A stretch of DNA of 64,000 nucleotides from Bacteroidales bacterium (GTDB lineage Bacteria; Bacteroidota; Bacteroidia; Bacteroidales; UBA932), in the NCBI GenBank assembly GCA_016285455.1, contig JAEEQS010000001.1, positions 1-64,000 of the forward strand. Reading direction: 5' to 3'. The notes under the pieces are model-generated. The model was not told where the DNA came from. It ran no database searches and saw only the letters and a list, made by a program, of their open reading frames with translations. Positions 26,119-35,888 of the stretch are shown here, in pieces. Positions within the stretch are counted from its first letter, which is position 1; every line of letters starts with the position of its first letter. The translations under genes were made by a program, and so were the position numbers.

Positions 26119-27587
26119 GCCAGTATTTCATTTGCCTTATTCTTCAGATGCCTCATATGCAGGCATACAGCCAGAGTAATCACTATCGTAGTGCCACCGG
26201 CGAGCATTGCGCCCAGGTTCTGCTCAAGGCCCATCATCTGTCCTGAAATGAATACGAAGTCGCTGCAGATGAAGGTCATGAATATGGCCGGTATAATTGA
26301 CACCAGCCAGTAAGCCCCCTTGCCCAGAGAGCTGCTTCTAAGATACAGGAACACCGTTATGGCCCACAGGGTGAATACAGCCAGGGTCTGATTTGCCCAT
26401 GCAAAATACCTCCAGAGAATATCGTAGTTCATCAGCGTAATTGCATAGCCTATTGCGAACATCGGGATGCATATGTAGAGCCTCTTGAGAATACTCCTCT
26501 GTTCCAGATGAAGGAAATCGGCGATAATGAGCCTTGAACTTCTGAACGCGGTGTCTCCAGAAGTGATAGGGGCGGCAACCACTCCCAGCAAAGCCAGGAT
26601 TGCTCCAAACTTTCCAAGGGTAGTTTTGGTGATGGTGTTGACTGCCCAGGAAGCGTCATTGCCATTGTCAGCAAGGGCTGCGTTCAGTCCTGCAAGGCTG
26701 TCTTCCAGACCGTTGTAGCCTCTAAAGAAAGCCATTGCGGCAGCGGCCCAGATCAATGCTATTATACTCTCGGAAATCATTGCTCCGTAGAATACGCTGC
26801 GGCTTTCCTTGCGGTCTTTCAGGCATCTTGCCATCATCGGGCTTTGCGTTGCGTGGAATCCAGAGATTGCTCCGCAAGCTATCGTGATAAACATTGTAGG
26901 AATAATAGGGAACTTTGCTGCCTCTGTCTTGAAATTCTGGAACGATGTCAGGTCAGGAATTGTGTATGTTCCGAAGAATAATACATATAGAATTCCCAGC
27001 GCCATAAAAATCAGCGCTATTCCGAATATCGGGTAAACATTTCCTATGATTTTGTCTATAGGCAGCAGTGTTGCAAGAATGTAGTAAGCAAACACTATGT
27101 AGAGCCAGATACTCTTGTCCCATCCGGTCATTGACGCAAGGATACCTGCCGGCCCCAGCATAAACACCGCTCCCACCATTATCATCATAACCACGGCAAA
27201 TAGTCTCATCACCTGCTTTGTGGTCATTCCCAGATACCTTCCAATGATTTCAGGAAGGCTTGCTCCCTTGTGGTTGAGGCTCATCACTCCGGCAACGAAG
27301 TCGTGCATCGCGCCCATAAAGATTCCGCCCAATGTTATCCACAGAAACGCAACCGGCCCGTATGTGGCTCCCAGAACAGCTCCAAAAATTGGCCCCAGTC
27401 CTGCAATGTTCAGAAGCTGAATCAGGAAGGTTTTCCACCTTGGCAGAGGAATGTAGTCCACTCCGTCAAACATTGTCTTTGAAGGAACTTCCTTATCGTG
27501 CTTGATCCCGCAAACTCTCTCCAGAAAACTTCCGTATGTGAAATAGGCGATTATCAACGCCGCCAGGCAAATCAGAAATGTTGTCAT
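26115..27587 (-). CDS. cstA: carbon starvation protein A family transporter
   Basis: 490 aa with about 13-14 membrane segments. The start YFTYGSFLERVCGI, VPSKTMFDGVDYIPLPRWKTFLIQLLNIAGLGPIFGAVLGATYGPVAFLWI and HDFVAGVMSLNHKGASLPEI match CstA. Members take up peptides or pyruvate. It is shorter than E. coli CstA, as usual in Bacteroidota. Confidence 0.93.
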   Translation of the reverse strand: MTTFLICLAALIIAYFTYGSFLERVCGIKHDKEVPSKTMFDGVDYIPLPRWKTFLIQLLNIAGLGPIFGAVLGATYGPVAFLWITLGGIFMGAMHDFVAGVMSLNHKGASLPEIIGRYLGMTTKQVMRLFAVVMMIMVGAVFMLGPAGILASMTGWDKSIWLYIVFAYYILATLLPIDKIIGNVYPIFGIALIFMALGILYVLFFGTYTIPDLTSFQNFKTEAAKFPIIPTMFITIACGAISGFHATQSPMMARCLKDRKESRSVFYGAMISESIIALIWAAAAMAFFRGYNGLEDSLAGLNAALADNGNDASWAVNTITKTTLGKFGAILALLGVVAAPITSGDTAFRSSRLIIADFLHLEQRSILKRLYICIPMFAIGYAITLMNYDILWRYFAWANQTLAVFTLWAITVFLYLRSSSLGKGAYWLVSIIPAIFMTFICSDFVFISGQMMGLEQNLGAMLAGGTTIVITLAVCLHMRHLKNKANEILA

Positions 27588-27613
27588 ATCCTAATGAACC
27601 AATAAACGTCTTA

Positions 27614-27621
27614 CAAATTTA
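27614..27621 (-). promoter_or_regulatory. -7 promoter box of cstA
   Basis: TAAATTTG on the minus strand, 26 bases before the ATG at 27587. Confidence 0.5.
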
Positions 27622-27642
27622 GCAATTCTCCCGTGAAATGAT

Positions 27643-27650
27643 TATATTTG
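27643..27650 (+). promoter_or_regulatory. -7 promoter box of the YD-like lipoprotein gene
   Basis: TATATTTG, about 40 bases before the first ATG. Confidence 0.45.
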
Positions 27651-27689
27651 AAAGACTAATCTTCATCCAGATAATTAAGAACTTAATTG

Positions 27690-28508
27690 ATGATAACTAT
27701 GAGAACGATTTTGATTGCCGCTTTTGTTGTTGGCATTTGCATCTCCGCCTGCAAGACCAACTCCAGAAATTCAGACGCCGCTCAGGCTCCGGCTGATTCT
27801 TCAGAAGTTAAGGCTGTTGAAGAAATGCCTGCTCCTGCTGCAGAAAACTCAAAGTACAACCCCAATGATGCCCGTACTTATGGTGTTGTAGGGCCTGTTC
27901 AGGAAGTCCGCCTGTCCAAGGCTCTGCTTTCAACAACTTCTACTGAAGAGCAAGGAGATCCTTGGCTGGAAAAGGATGAACTAGAAATGACATTCGACGA
28001 GAACGGAAGAGTTACTCTAGACGGCCTTGCCGGATGCAAATATGTGTATGACGAAAACGGCAATTTCATCAAGGGCTTTTCAGACAAGACTGAACTCAAG
28101 CGCGATGATAACGGTCGTATCGTTTCATATGTCAACACCAACGTAGAAGGGCAGGATTATTCTAACATCAACTTTGACGAATACCTTTCCAAGACTTTTG
28201 ATTATGACGAACTTGGAAGAGTTGTAAAAGCAACATACAGCGGCTGGGAATGGATGACAGATTATGCCTACGAATATTTTGGCGGAAATGTTTATCCAAC
28301 AAAAGCAACTTACGAAAGCACAGCAGAATCTCTGGTGATAAAGGGCACTGTTACCTACACCTACAAAGAATACGACCAGTACGGCAACTGGACTGAAAGG
28401 CAAGTGGTCTGGGAAGAAGAGACTCGCGACTGCGGCGGAGCAGGAGATCCTGAAATCTCAAAGAACGAATACCTGGAACGCCGCGTAATAAAGTACTATC
28501 AGGAATAA
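27690..28508 (+). CDS. lipoprotein with YD/RHS-like repeats
   Basis: 272 aa from the ATG at 27690; ATG 27699 (MRTILIAAFVVGICISAC) is equally possible. A lipobox is followed by an Ala/Pro/Glu-rich linker. Then come degenerate repeats of the type YDENGNFIKGF, RDDNGRIVSYV, YDELGRVVKATYSG and YKEYDQYGNWTER, the same pattern as YD repeats in Bacteroides surface lipoproteins. It is probably outer-membrane attached; the ligand is unknown. A run of ten C follows the stop by 12 bases. Confidence 0.75.
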   Translation: MITMRTILIAAFVVGICISACKTNSRNSDAAQAPADSSEVKAVEEMPAPAAENSKYNPNDARTYGVVGPVQEVRLSKALLSTTSTEEQGDPWLEKDELEMTFDENGRVTLDGLAGCKYVYDENGNFIKGFSDKTELKRDDNGRIVSYVNTNVEGQDYSNINFDEYLSKTFDYDELGRVVKATYSGWEWMTDYAYEYFGGNVYPTKATYESTAESLVIKGTVTYTYKEYDQYGNWTERQVVWEEETRDCGGAGDPEISKNEYLERRVIKYYQE

Positions 28509-28762
28509 CCTTATCCTTTTCCCCCCCCCCGCAAAGCAACTTCCTTGCATTCTCCGAGGCTCTTTGTTGTATAATCGCAGAAGAAAGAAGCAATAGCCTC
28601 TGCATGGCAAGTATCTGATATTTAATGATATATGACTTTTCTGGTGCGGAAAGAGAAGTACTATGAAATTCATAATGTACTGATAAACAGAGGCTTTGCG
28701 TGCAGGGGCTTATCTTGCTGGTATGGTGTTTGCATAAGAATCAAATAGCTATATTCATCGAT
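28509..28762. other. intergenic region with C10 tract and no clear gene
   Basis: 254 bases without a supported gene. It holds a TTTT-C10 run (C at 28521-28530) and an inverted AGCCTCTG / CAGAGGCT pair about 90 bases apart. Minus-strand ORFs crossing the C run are not similar to anything recognised and are probably chance. Confidence 0.5.
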
Positions 28763-29542
28763 ATGTTAAAGAATACAATTAAAGTCACAATCTTTATCGT
28801 GATGATATTGATGACCAAAGGACTGTTAGCACAAGATGCTGATATTGTTGATTCTTTGAATGTCATTTCAATAGAAGATTTAGACGGAAAGGTAATAGAT
28901 GATTATCTTGATGCTGTAAAGCATATCAAGCACAACAACTTTGGAAAGTTCCAGACAACTTACAAGGTGTTTTACGGTAGTGAAAAGCAGACTCCTGACA
29001 AGACGGGCAATACCTGTTTTGTCTATAAGCTCGGAAGCAATGGAGGTGTTCATCCGGCAATATCTTATCCGCTGTCTCCTGACTATGACTCCACGGCAAC
29101 TAGGTTAAGTGCTTGGAACGTATGGCTGGCAGGACATACATTGTACTATCTGGATATGCCGAACAAGAAATTCAAAGAAAAACATAAGGATCTTGAACTC
29201 CTGCTTCACAAGGAAAAGGAAGGAGAATACATACTGTTTACGGTATTTGACAGAAGATACCAGAGAAAAGATGAGACGACTATTAAATACAATCCTAAAG
29301 TTAAACAGGTTGTTGAAATTACACGAGTCATTGAGAACTCAGCTTTCCTGTATATCTCTTTTGCTTCAATTAAAACAACTCTAAAACTTGCCAGGTCCGG
29401 GAGAATGTTGTTGCCGGAAACAATATCTACGCAAATAATCACTCAACAGGGAAGCATCATTGAAATTGAAAATACGGATCTAGTCTACACAGATGTCTCT
29501 CCTAAGGAATACAAAAGTCTTAAGAAAGCCGGTGTCTGGTAA
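28763..29542 (+). CDS. secreted protein, function unknown
   Basis: 259 aa from the ATG at 28763 (MLKNTIKVTIFIVMILMTKGLLAQ, a Sec signal). The mature part alternates strands and charged turns (TTYKVFYGSEKQTPDKTGNTCFVYKLG; NVWLAGHTLYYLDMPNKKFKEKH; ISTQIITQQGSIIEIENTDLVY) and could be a LolA-like or beta-sandwich periplasmic fold. I do not recognise the family. It is AT-richer than nearby genes. Confidence 0.7.
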   Translation: MLKNTIKVTIFIVMILMTKGLLAQDADIVDSLNVISIEDLDGKVIDDYLDAVKHIKHNNFGKFQTTYKVFYGSEKQTPDKTGNTCFVYKLGSNGGVHPAISYPLSPDYDSTATRLSAWNVWLAGHTLYYLDMPNKKFKEKHKDLELLLHKEKEGEYILFTVFDRRYQRKDETTIKYNPKVKQVVEITRVIENSAFLYISFASIKTTLKLARSGRMLLPETISTQIITQQGSIIEIENTDLVYTDVSPKEYKSLKKAGVW

Positions 29543-29573
29543 TAAGTGAGATCTCTCTCCGGATTCCGTCGGG

Positions 29574-29613
29574 CTGGCTCCCTCCGGCATCCCTGCCCGC
29601 CTGCGGCGGGGCA
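29574..29613. repeat. GC-rich palindromic segment, REP-like
   Basis: CTCCGGCATCC followed by CTGCCCGCC-TGC-GGCGGGGCAG, an almost perfect hairpin with one bulge, much richer in GC than its surroundings. It lies in the gap between a secreted-protein gene and a terminator. It may be one copy of an intergenic palindromic repeat, but no second copy is evident in this window. Confidence 0.4.
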
Positions 29614-29631
29614 GTCCAATCTGTCAATAAA

Positions 29632-29660
29632 AAACGCGCTCAAGCAAGCTTGGCGCGTTT
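29632..29660 (-). terminator. hairpin terminator of tRNA-Ser(GGA)
   Basis: AAACGCGC-T-CAAG-CAAG-CTTG-GCGCGTTT forms a long stem with a four-base loop. On the minus strand it is followed by a run of T, so it terminates the tRNA. It could also stop plus-strand transcripts. Confidence 0.8.
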
Positions 29661-29675
29661 CCTATTTCCATCTTG

Positions 29676-29762
29676 CGGAGAGATAGGGATTCGAACCCTA
29701 GTGACGGTTACCCGCCAACCCGCCCTCCAAACGGGCGCTTTAGACCACTCAGCCATCTCTCC
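29676..29762 (-). tRNA. tRNA-Ser (anticodon GGA)
   Basis: On the minus strand the acceptor arms GGAGAGA / TCTCTCC pair, the anticodon loop is TTGGAGG (anticodon GGA), and there is a long variable arm and a T arm GGTTCGAATCC. It is the third serine tRNA of the window. Confidence 0.95.
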
Positions 29763-29931
29763 CGGGGTTGTTTGGGAGTGCGAATATAGCATATTTTTTG
29801 TTAAGTTGTTACATCGCGGAGGAAAAAAGTTATTCCCATCATAAAATGCTGATGATTTGAGGGTTGTAAATTATGTTTACAACTTGTTGATTTCTTTGTT
29901 TGCATTGATTTTTTGAGACGGGTTAAATTCT

Positions 29932-29939
29932 TACATTTG
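29932..29939 (+). promoter_or_regulatory. -7 promoter box of nrdDG
   Basis: TACATTTG. It predicts a leader of about 75 bases containing the hairpin at 29944-29969. Confidence 0.5.
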
Positions 29940-29943
29940 TGGT

Positions 29944-29969
29944 GCGCAATACCCCCCAAGGTGTTGTGC
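29944..29969 (+). promoter_or_regulatory. leader hairpin upstream of nrdD
   Basis: GCGCAATACC-CCCCAA-GGTGTTGTGC folds into a continuous 10-bp stem (two G-U pairs) with a six-base loop. It would be at the very 5' end of the predicted nrdDG transcript, 51 bases before the ATG. It may stabilise the mRNA or act as a regulatory element; no T run follows it. Confidence 0.5.
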
Positions 29970-30020
29970 TTTTTACTCAAACCTAAAGTTTATTATATAG
30001 ATATTTTTTTGTTGAACACT

Positions 30021-32216
30021 ATGTCAGCCACTCAGATTTCTATTGTCAAGAGGGACGGAAAACAGGAATTGTTTTCAATTGAGAAGATTAAAAACGCAAT
30101 TAGAAAGGCTTTTCTTGCAACAGGAAGCTTCGCATCGGACGAAGACCTGACAATTATTCTTTCACACGTAGCTATCCGCAACGGGATGAGCGTAGAGGAG
30201 ATTCAGAACCAGGTGGAAGTTGCATTGATGAAGGAGAAATACTACCAGATTGCAAAGAACTATATGCTCTATCGCCAGAGGCACACAGAGGATCGTGACG
30301 TAAGAGACCGTCTGGATTTTCTGGTAAACTACTGCAAGGCAGACAATGCCGCAACCGGCAGCAAGTACGACGCCAACGCAAATGTGGAGCACAAGAATAT
30401 TGCCACCCTCATCGGCGAGATTCCAAAGGCCGGATTCATCCGCCTGAACAGGCGTCTGCTTACAGACCGCCTGAAGGATATGTACGGAAAGGACTTTGCA
30501 GACAAGTATCTGAGTCTGCTTTCCAAGCATTTCATCTACAAGAACGATGAAACGTCTCTGGCAAACTACTGCGCCAGCATCACTATGTATCCTTGGCTCC
30601 TGAACGGAACACTGAGCATCGGCGGCAATTCAACAAAGCCAACAAACCTGAAGAGTTTCTGCGGCGGATTCGTGAATCTGGTGTTCATAGTTTCATCTAT
30701 GCTCAGCGGCGCATGCGCAACTCCTGAGTTCCTGATGTATATGAACTATTTCCTTCAGAAGGAATACGGAGAGGATTACTACAAGAGGGGAAGCCAGATA
30801 GTTGACCTGAGCGTAAAGCAGAGAAGCATAGAGAAGGTGATCACCGATTGCTTTGAGCAGGTGGTATATTCCATCAACCAGCCAACCGGAGCAAGAAACT
30901 TCCAGGCAGTGTTCTGGAATGTGGCATATTACGACAAGTATTACTTTGAGAGCCTGTTCGGCGAGTTCCGTTTCCCTGACGGAAGCGCTCCTCATTGGGA
31001 GAGCCTGAGCTGGCTGCAGAAACTGTTCATGAGGTGGTTCAACGCAGAGAGGCTGAAGACTCCTCTGACCTTCCCTGTAGAGACAATGGCTCTGCTTACT
31101 GAAAACGGAGACGTAAAAGACAAGGAGTGGGGAGATTTCACAGCCCAGATGTACAGCGAAGGACACTCGTTCTTCACTTACCTGTCTGACAACGCAGACT
31201 CTCTGTCTAGCTGCTGCCGCCTCAGGAACGAGATCCAGGACAACGGCTTCAGCTATACCCTCGGTGCCGGCGGAGTTTCCACCGGAAGCAAGAGCGTGCT
31301 GACCATCAACCTCAACCGCTGCATCCAGTATGCTGTAAAGCACAAGATGGACTATATGGAGTTCCTCGGCGAAGTGATTGACCTTGTTCACAAGGTTCAG
31401 CTGGCTTACAACGAGAACCTCAAGGATCTGCAGGCAAAGGGAATGCTTCCTCTGTTCGATGCAGGATACATCAACATCGGAAGGCAGTATCTGACAGTAG
31501 GAATCAACGGCCTGGTAGAGGCAGCCGAATTCCTCGGATACAAGATAGACGACAATCCTGAGTACGCCAACTACGTGCAGCAGGTTCTCGGACTGGTAGA
31601 GAAGTACAACAAGAAGTACCGCACCAAGGACAATATGTTCAACTGCGAAATGATTCCAGCAGAGAACGTGGGTGTTAAGCACGCAAAGTGGGACAGGGAA
31701 GACGGATACTTTGTTCCTAGAGACTGCTACAACAGCTACTTCTACATTGTTGAAGACAAGACTCTAAACATCGTGGACAAGTTCAAGCTCCACGGAAAGA
31801 AATATATTGAGCACCTTACCGGAGGCAGCGCCCTTCATATGAATCTGGAGGAACACCTTTCACAGGCACAGTACCGCCAGCTTCTGAAGGTTGCCGCAAA
31901 GGAAGGCTGCAACTACTTCACCTTCAACATTCCTAATACAATCTGCAACGACTGCGGACACATAGACAAGCGTTACCTGAAGGAATGCCCTCACTGCCAC
32001 AGCACTAATGTTGACTACATGACCCGAATAATCGGCTACATGAAGAGAGTCAGCAACTTCTCCGCTCCAAGGCAGAAAGAGGCCGCCAGAAGGTACTATG
32101 CAAAAGACCACGGCGAGATAGCTTCCGCTCTTACTATGGCCGATGTTGAAAAGCTTGAAGAAACCGCCAAGGCTGAGCAGGTCGCAAAAGAAGAGAAGGC
32201 TCACGTAGAGGTTTAG
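30021..32216 (+). CDS. nrdD: anaerobic ribonucleoside-triphosphate reductase
   Basis: 731 aa from the ATG at 30021 (MSATQISIVKRDGKQELFS); the 36 residues upstream in the track are leader RNA. An N-terminal ATP-cone domain (VKRDGKQELFSIEKIKNAIRKAF) is followed by the barrel, a zinc site CNDCGHIDKRYLKECPHC, and the glycyl-radical loop RIIGYMKRV near the C-terminus. It makes deoxynucleotides without oxygen. A Lys/Glu/Ala tail of about 35 residues follows the radical site. Its stop overlaps the nrdG start (TAGTG). Confidence 0.98.
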   Translation: MSATQISIVKRDGKQELFSIEKIKNAIRKAFLATGSFASDEDLTIILSHVAIRNGMSVEEIQNQVEVALMKEKYYQIAKNYMLYRQRHTEDRDVRDRLDFLVNYCKADNAATGSKYDANANVEHKNIATLIGEIPKAGFIRLNRRLLTDRLKDMYGKDFADKYLSLLSKHFIYKNDETSLANYCASITMYPWLLNGTLSIGGNSTKPTNLKSFCGGFVNLVFIVSSMLSGACATPEFLMYMNYFLQKEYGEDYYKRGSQIVDLSVKQRSIEKVITDCFEQVVYSINQPTGARNFQAVFWNVAYYDKYYFESLFGEFRFPDGSAPHWESLSWLQKLFMRWFNAERLKTPLTFPVETMALLTENGDVKDKEWGDFTAQMYSEGHSFFTYLSDNADSLSSCCRLRNEIQDNGFSYTLGAGGVSTGSKSVLTINLNRCIQYAVKHKMDYMEFLGEVIDLVHKVQLAYNENLKDLQAKGMLPLFDAGYINIGRQYLTVGINGLVEAAEFLGYKIDDNPEYANYVQQVLGLVEKYNKKYRTKDNMFNCEMIPAENVGVKHAKWDREDGYFVPRDCYNSYFYIVEDKTLNIVDKFKLHGKKYIEHLTGGSALHMNLEEHLSQAQYRQLLKVAAKEGCNYFTFNIPNTICNDCGHIDKRYLKECPHCHSTNVDYMTRIIGYMKRVSNFSAPRQKEAARRYYAKDHGEIASALTMADVEKLEETAKAEQVAKEEKAHVEV

Positions 32217-32683
32217 TGATCAAGTGTTATAATTTTGATATCGTATGTCAGGAAATACCTGACCAGATAACCCTTGCGTTCAATATATCGGGTTGTCCCA
32301 ACCGGTGTCTAGGCTGCCATAGCCCGTGGCTCTGGAAAGATGAAGGCGTGCCGCTTGACGAGCATTTCCTGTCTCTTCTGATAGACAAGTACTCTTCCGG
32401 CATCACTTGCATCTGCTTTATGGGCGGAGATCAGGCTCCGGAGCAGGTCAACTCTCTTGCCGCTTTTGTCAGAGAAAAATTCCCGCATCTTAAAATCGCC
32501 TGGTACTCAGGCTTTGACGATATACATAAAGCCATAACCATCTCCAACTTCGACTTCATAAAGGTGGGCCCTTACATCGCAGAGAAAGGCGGCCTGAGAA
32601 GCGCTACCACCAACCAGAAGTTCTATTTCGTTGAAAAGGACGGAAGCCTTACCCAGTATCATTTTCCGCCCAAGAACGGTTAG
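32216..32683 (+). CDS. nrdG: anaerobic RNR activating enzyme (radical SAM)
   Basis: 155 aa with a GTG start at 32216 overlapping the nrdD stop. CPNRCLGCHSP gives the CxxxCxxC cluster motif, and GITCICFMGGDQAPEQV holds the SAM-binding glycine stretch. It installs the glycyl radical on NrdD. Confidence 0.96.
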   Translation: MIKCYNFDIVCQEIPDQITLAFNISGCPNRCLGCHSPWLWKDEGVPLDEHFLSLLIDKYSSGITCICFMGGDQAPEQVNSLAAFVREKFPHLKIAWYSGFDDIHKAITISNFDFIKVGPYIAEKGGLRSATTNQKFYFVEKDGSLTQYHFPPKNG

Positions 32684-32751
32684 TTTCCCTCAATCCGGCA
32701 TTTTTAGCATAATTTTTGTACTTTCATATTGTGAATAAAAACAAAACGGAT

Positions 32752-33957
32752 ATGAAAAAGTTGTTTCTTTTCTCGGCGATGATGCTGGCGGGAGTATTCT
32801 GCCTTGCACAGAACAAGGTCTCCAATGCGGGCATATATTACTATGACTCTAGCTCTTACGGAGTTATGCAGAGAGATAGTGCAGACTACTACAGGGTTGT
32901 GGAAAACAACAACTCTTTCAACGACTATTATTCCAAAGACAATTCCCTAAGGGCCAGCGGCACGGTGGTATCCGTTGATCCTTCAGACGATGCCAACACC
33001 GTGTTCGAAGGAGCTTTCATTGCCTATTACCCTAGCGGAAAGGTATGGATCAAGCAATTCTTCAAAGACGGCAAGAACGATGGGGAATACACCGAGTATT
33101 ACGAGAACGGCCTGATGAAACAGCACGAGTTCTACAAGGCCGGCGTTCTGGACGGAGTTAAAACCGTGTTTGAGGAAGACGGCAAGACCTGCAAGCAATG
33201 GGAATACAAGAACGGGGAACTTGTCAACGATGTCTATACCCAGAGCGGTAGCGGCTATTCAGTTGAATATGACACCCAGACCAAGGAACCTGTTTGGAGA
33301 GATCCTGAAACTTCAGACCTCAAGGCTTACAGGACAGAAGACGGACAAGTAATCCGAGCATACGCAATAAACGGTTTATACGTATCCATAGACGTTGCAT
33401 ATCAGCACTACTACGGCAAGTACTATGTTCTTCAGCTGTTCATTCAGAACAACTCTCCGGAAGATGCCTTGTTCTCTTTCGACAACTCATCCATCCAAAG
33501 TCCTAACGGAAACATAAAGCTCTTTACCAAGAGCGATTTAGAGCGCAGGATGAACAGCCGCCAGGGCTGGGCCCAGTTCGGCATCCAGGCAGCAACTTTC
33601 GCAACCGCTATAACCCTTGAGGCTATTACAGACGAGGCGTTCTACCGCCAGGACAGAAGGCATCATCGCACCTTTGGCAGGGATTTGGCTCACGATATGT
33701 CTGCCTTCCTTATCCGCCAGAGTGCAGTGGTTGGAAGCGTGCTGATTTCCGGAATGTTCAACGAAGCGCACAAGAATGTTGTCAACAACAACATCGGCTA
33801 TCTGAAGAACTATAGAATCAAGCCAAATACCTCCATAACCGGCTTTGCCTACGCAAAGTACAGCCCTTCAGCAAAGCAGATACTGGTTAATCTTCCAATC
33901 AACGGCAAGGTATATCAGTTCCCTGTAGACGTAACCAATCTAAAGACCATCAAATAA
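32752..33957 (+). CDS. secreted YwqK/MORN-like repeat protein
   Basis: 401 aa from the ATG at 32752 (MKKLFLFSAMMLAGVFCLAQ). Residues about 85-145 hold repeats AYYPSGKVWIKQFFKDGKNDGEYTEYYENGLMKQHEFYKAGVLDGVKTVF, typical of the YwqK/MORN-variant family in Bacteroidota. The C-terminal half is different, with an Ala-rich hydrophobic helix (WAQFGIQAATFATAITLEAITDEAF) and a beta-rich end. Function unknown; some related repeat proteins act as antitoxins, but the secretion signal argues against that here. Confidence 0.8.
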   Translation: MKKLFLFSAMMLAGVFCLAQNKVSNAGIYYYDSSSYGVMQRDSADYYRVVENNNSFNDYYSKDNSLRASGTVVSVDPSDDANTVFEGAFIAYYPSGKVWIKQFFKDGKNDGEYTEYYENGLMKQHEFYKAGVLDGVKTVFEEDGKTCKQWEYKNGELVNDVYTQSGSGYSVEYDTQTKEPVWRDPETSDLKAYRTEDGQVIRAYAINGLYVSIDVAYQHYYGKYYVLQLFIQNNSPEDALFSFDNSSIQSPNGNIKLFTKSDLERRMNSRQGWAQFGIQAATFATAITLEAITDEAFYRQDRRHHRTFGRDLAHDMSAFLIRQSAVVGSVLISGMFNEAHKNVVNNNIGYLKNYRIKPNTSITGFAYAKYSPSAKQILVNLPINGKVYQFPVDVTNLKTIK

Positions 33958-33960
33958 GGC

Positions 33961-35859
33961 TCAGATTTTCCTGAAATTCAACAGCAGGGAATTGCTAACA
34001 ACGCACACGCTGGAGAGCGCCATTGCGGCTCCGGCTATCATCGGATTGAGCATAAAGCCGTTAATTGGATAAAGAACTCCGGCAGCTATCGGTATTGCTA
34101 TTATATTGTAGATAAAAGCCCAGAATAGGTTCATTTTTATTGTCTTGACCGTCTTCTGCGACAGCCTGACGGCAGATGCGAGTTTTCTTAAATCGGAGCC
34201 GGTGAGAGTGATTTTTGCGCTGTCCATAGCAATGTCGCTGCCGCTTCCCATCGCGATGCTTACATCAGCCCTTGCAAGTGCCGCGGAATCGTTTATGCCG
34301 TCTCCAACCATAGCCACTTTTTTACCCTCTGACTGAAGTTCTCTTATGAAGTTTTCCTTGTCTGCAGGAAGCATTGAAGACTTCACTTCCCTGATGCCGC
34401 ATTCCTCAGCGATTGCCTTTGCAGTTAAAGGATTATCGCCCGACAGCATCACCACTTCCGTTCCCAGATCCTGAAGTTCCTTTATTGCTTGTTTAGACGT
34501 TTCCTTAACCTTGTCCGCCACTGCTATAACAGCCAATACTTCTGCGCTATCTGAGAAATAGACAACGGTCTTTGCCTGAGATTCAAACTCTTTTGCCTTT
34601 TCAAGAATTGAGTAGGAGAGTTTTACCCCTTCATTTTCCATCAGGGCAAGATTGCCTGCAAAGTATTTCTTTCCTTCAAAAATGCAGATTGCTCCCTTTC
34701 CCGGAAAGTTCTTCACACCGGAAACTTCCGTATGCGGATAATGCCTTGCAATTGCCTCAGCTATAGGGTGCTGTGAGATGGCTTCCATTCCGCCCAGAAT
34801 GCCTTTCAGTCTCTCTTCGCAAATTGTCCAGTATTCGTCTGTGACTTCAGGACATCCTGAAGTCAGAGTTCCGGTTTTGTCAAGTGCTACAACATCCGTC
34901 TTGCGGAAATTCTCCAGAGCCTCAGCGTCTTTGATGAGTATTCCGTTCTGCGCACCTTTTCCGATGCCCACCATAATGGCGGTCGGAGTGGCAAGTCCGA
35001 GGGCGCAAGGGCAGGCGATAACCAGCACAGTAACCAGCGTTAAGATGGAATGTATCAGATAGTTGTTGCCGGTTGCCATTCCGCAGATATTCCAGATAAT
35101 GAATGCAAGAACAGCAATGCAGATAACAGCTGGAACAAACACAGATGCAATCTTGTCTGCCAGCCTCTGGCTAGGAGCGCGGCTTCCCTGAGCCTGATGT
35201 ACAAGCTCGATTATCTGGGCCAAAGATGTTTCGGCTCCGACTTTTTCTGCATTGAATGTGAAGCTTCCGGTCTGGTTGATGGTGCCTGCAAACACCTTGT
35301 TCCCAGCCTTTTTCTCTACCGGTATGCTTTCTCCCGTGAGTATGCTTTCATCTACAAAACTTTCTCCTTCCACAACCATTCCGTCTACAGCAATCTTCTC
35401 GCCTGGCTTCACCACAACAATATCCCCAGCCGCCACATCCTCAATATCCGCAATAACGATTTCTCCTCCTCTTTTTATCGTCACATTTCTGGGCTGGAGT
35501 CCTGCCAGGCGCCTTATCGCTGAGGAGGTTGAAAACTTGGCTCTTTCCTCCAGCAGCCTTCCCAAAAGAATGAAGGCGATGATAACCGCGCAGGATTCAA
35601 AGTACACGTGGCTTTCAAGGCCGCGGCTTGTCCAGACAGAAGGGAAGAGGGTGTTGAACATGCTGAAAAGATATGCCACTCCAGTTGAAAGCGCTATCAG
35701 CGTATCCATATTGGCGTGGCCGTGCTTTGCCTGATTCCAGGCATTTACGTAAAAGTCTCTTCCAAAGAAAACTACGGAGATTGTGGCCAGAGCCCACATT
35801 ATGAGATTTGCAGTTTTTTCCGGTAAAAAGAAGTCACCGGAATGCCTCATTGAAGACAT
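33961..35859 (-). CDS. copA: copper-translocating P1B ATPase, frame reached by -1 shift from the HMA domain
   Basis: The coordinates give the ATG-initiated ORF (632 aa), but the frame is open upstream to the A10 tract at 35926-35935. There it joins the 95-aa HMA ORF by a -1 shift; the joined product would be 738 aa, normal for CopA with one HMA domain. The segment read only after the shift, [23 protein letters not shown], is the first membrane helix (MA) of P1B ATPases, so the short ORF alone lacks it. Motifs: [25 protein letters not shown] (Cu-binding CPC), [16 protein letters not shown] and [10 protein letters not shown]. It exports Cu(I). Either programmed frameshifting or a disrupted gene would explain the layout. 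Confidence 0.9.
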   Translation of the reverse strand: MSSMRHSGDFFLPEKTANLIMWALATISVVFFGRDFYVNAWNQAKHGHANMDTLIALSTGVAYLFSMFNTLFPSVWTSRGLESHVYFESCAVIIAFILLGRLLEERAKFSTSSAIRRLAGLQPRNVTIKRGGEIVIADIEDVAAGDIVVVKPGEKIAVDGMVVEGESFVDESILTGESIPVEKKAGNKVFAGTINQTGSFTFNAEKVGAETSLAQIIELVHQAQGSRAPSQRLADKIASVFVPAVICIAVLAFIIWNICGMATGNNYLIHSILTLVTVLVIACPCALGLATPTAIMVGIGKGAQNGILIKDAEALENFRKTDVVALDKTGTLTSGCPEVTDEYWTICEERLKGILGGMEAISQHPIAEAIARHYPHTEVSGVKNFPGKGAICIFEGKKYFAGNLALMENEGVKLSYSILEKAKEFESQAKTVVYFSDSAEVLAVIAVADKVKETSKQAIKELQDLGTEVVMLSGDNPLTAKAIAEECGIREVKSSMLPADKENFIRELQSEGKKVAMVGDGINDSAALARADVSIAMGSGSDIAMDSAKITLTGSDLRKLASAVRLSQKTVKTIKMNLFWAFIYNIIAIPIAAGVLYPINGFMLNPMIAGAAMALSSVCVVSNSLLLNFRKI

Positions 35860-35888
35860 CCCGATGACAACTATAGGTATGGCGATGA

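Noticed and set aside
28351-28673. Minus-strand ORFs crossing the C10 tract
   Set aside because: They run into the YD-repeat lipoprotein gene antisense, have no signal or domain, and depend on the unstable homopolymer.
30693-31682. 329-aa minus-strand ORF
   Set aside because: It lies wholly inside nrdD, antisense. Its protein is a shadow of the highly expressed plus-strand codons and has no domain.
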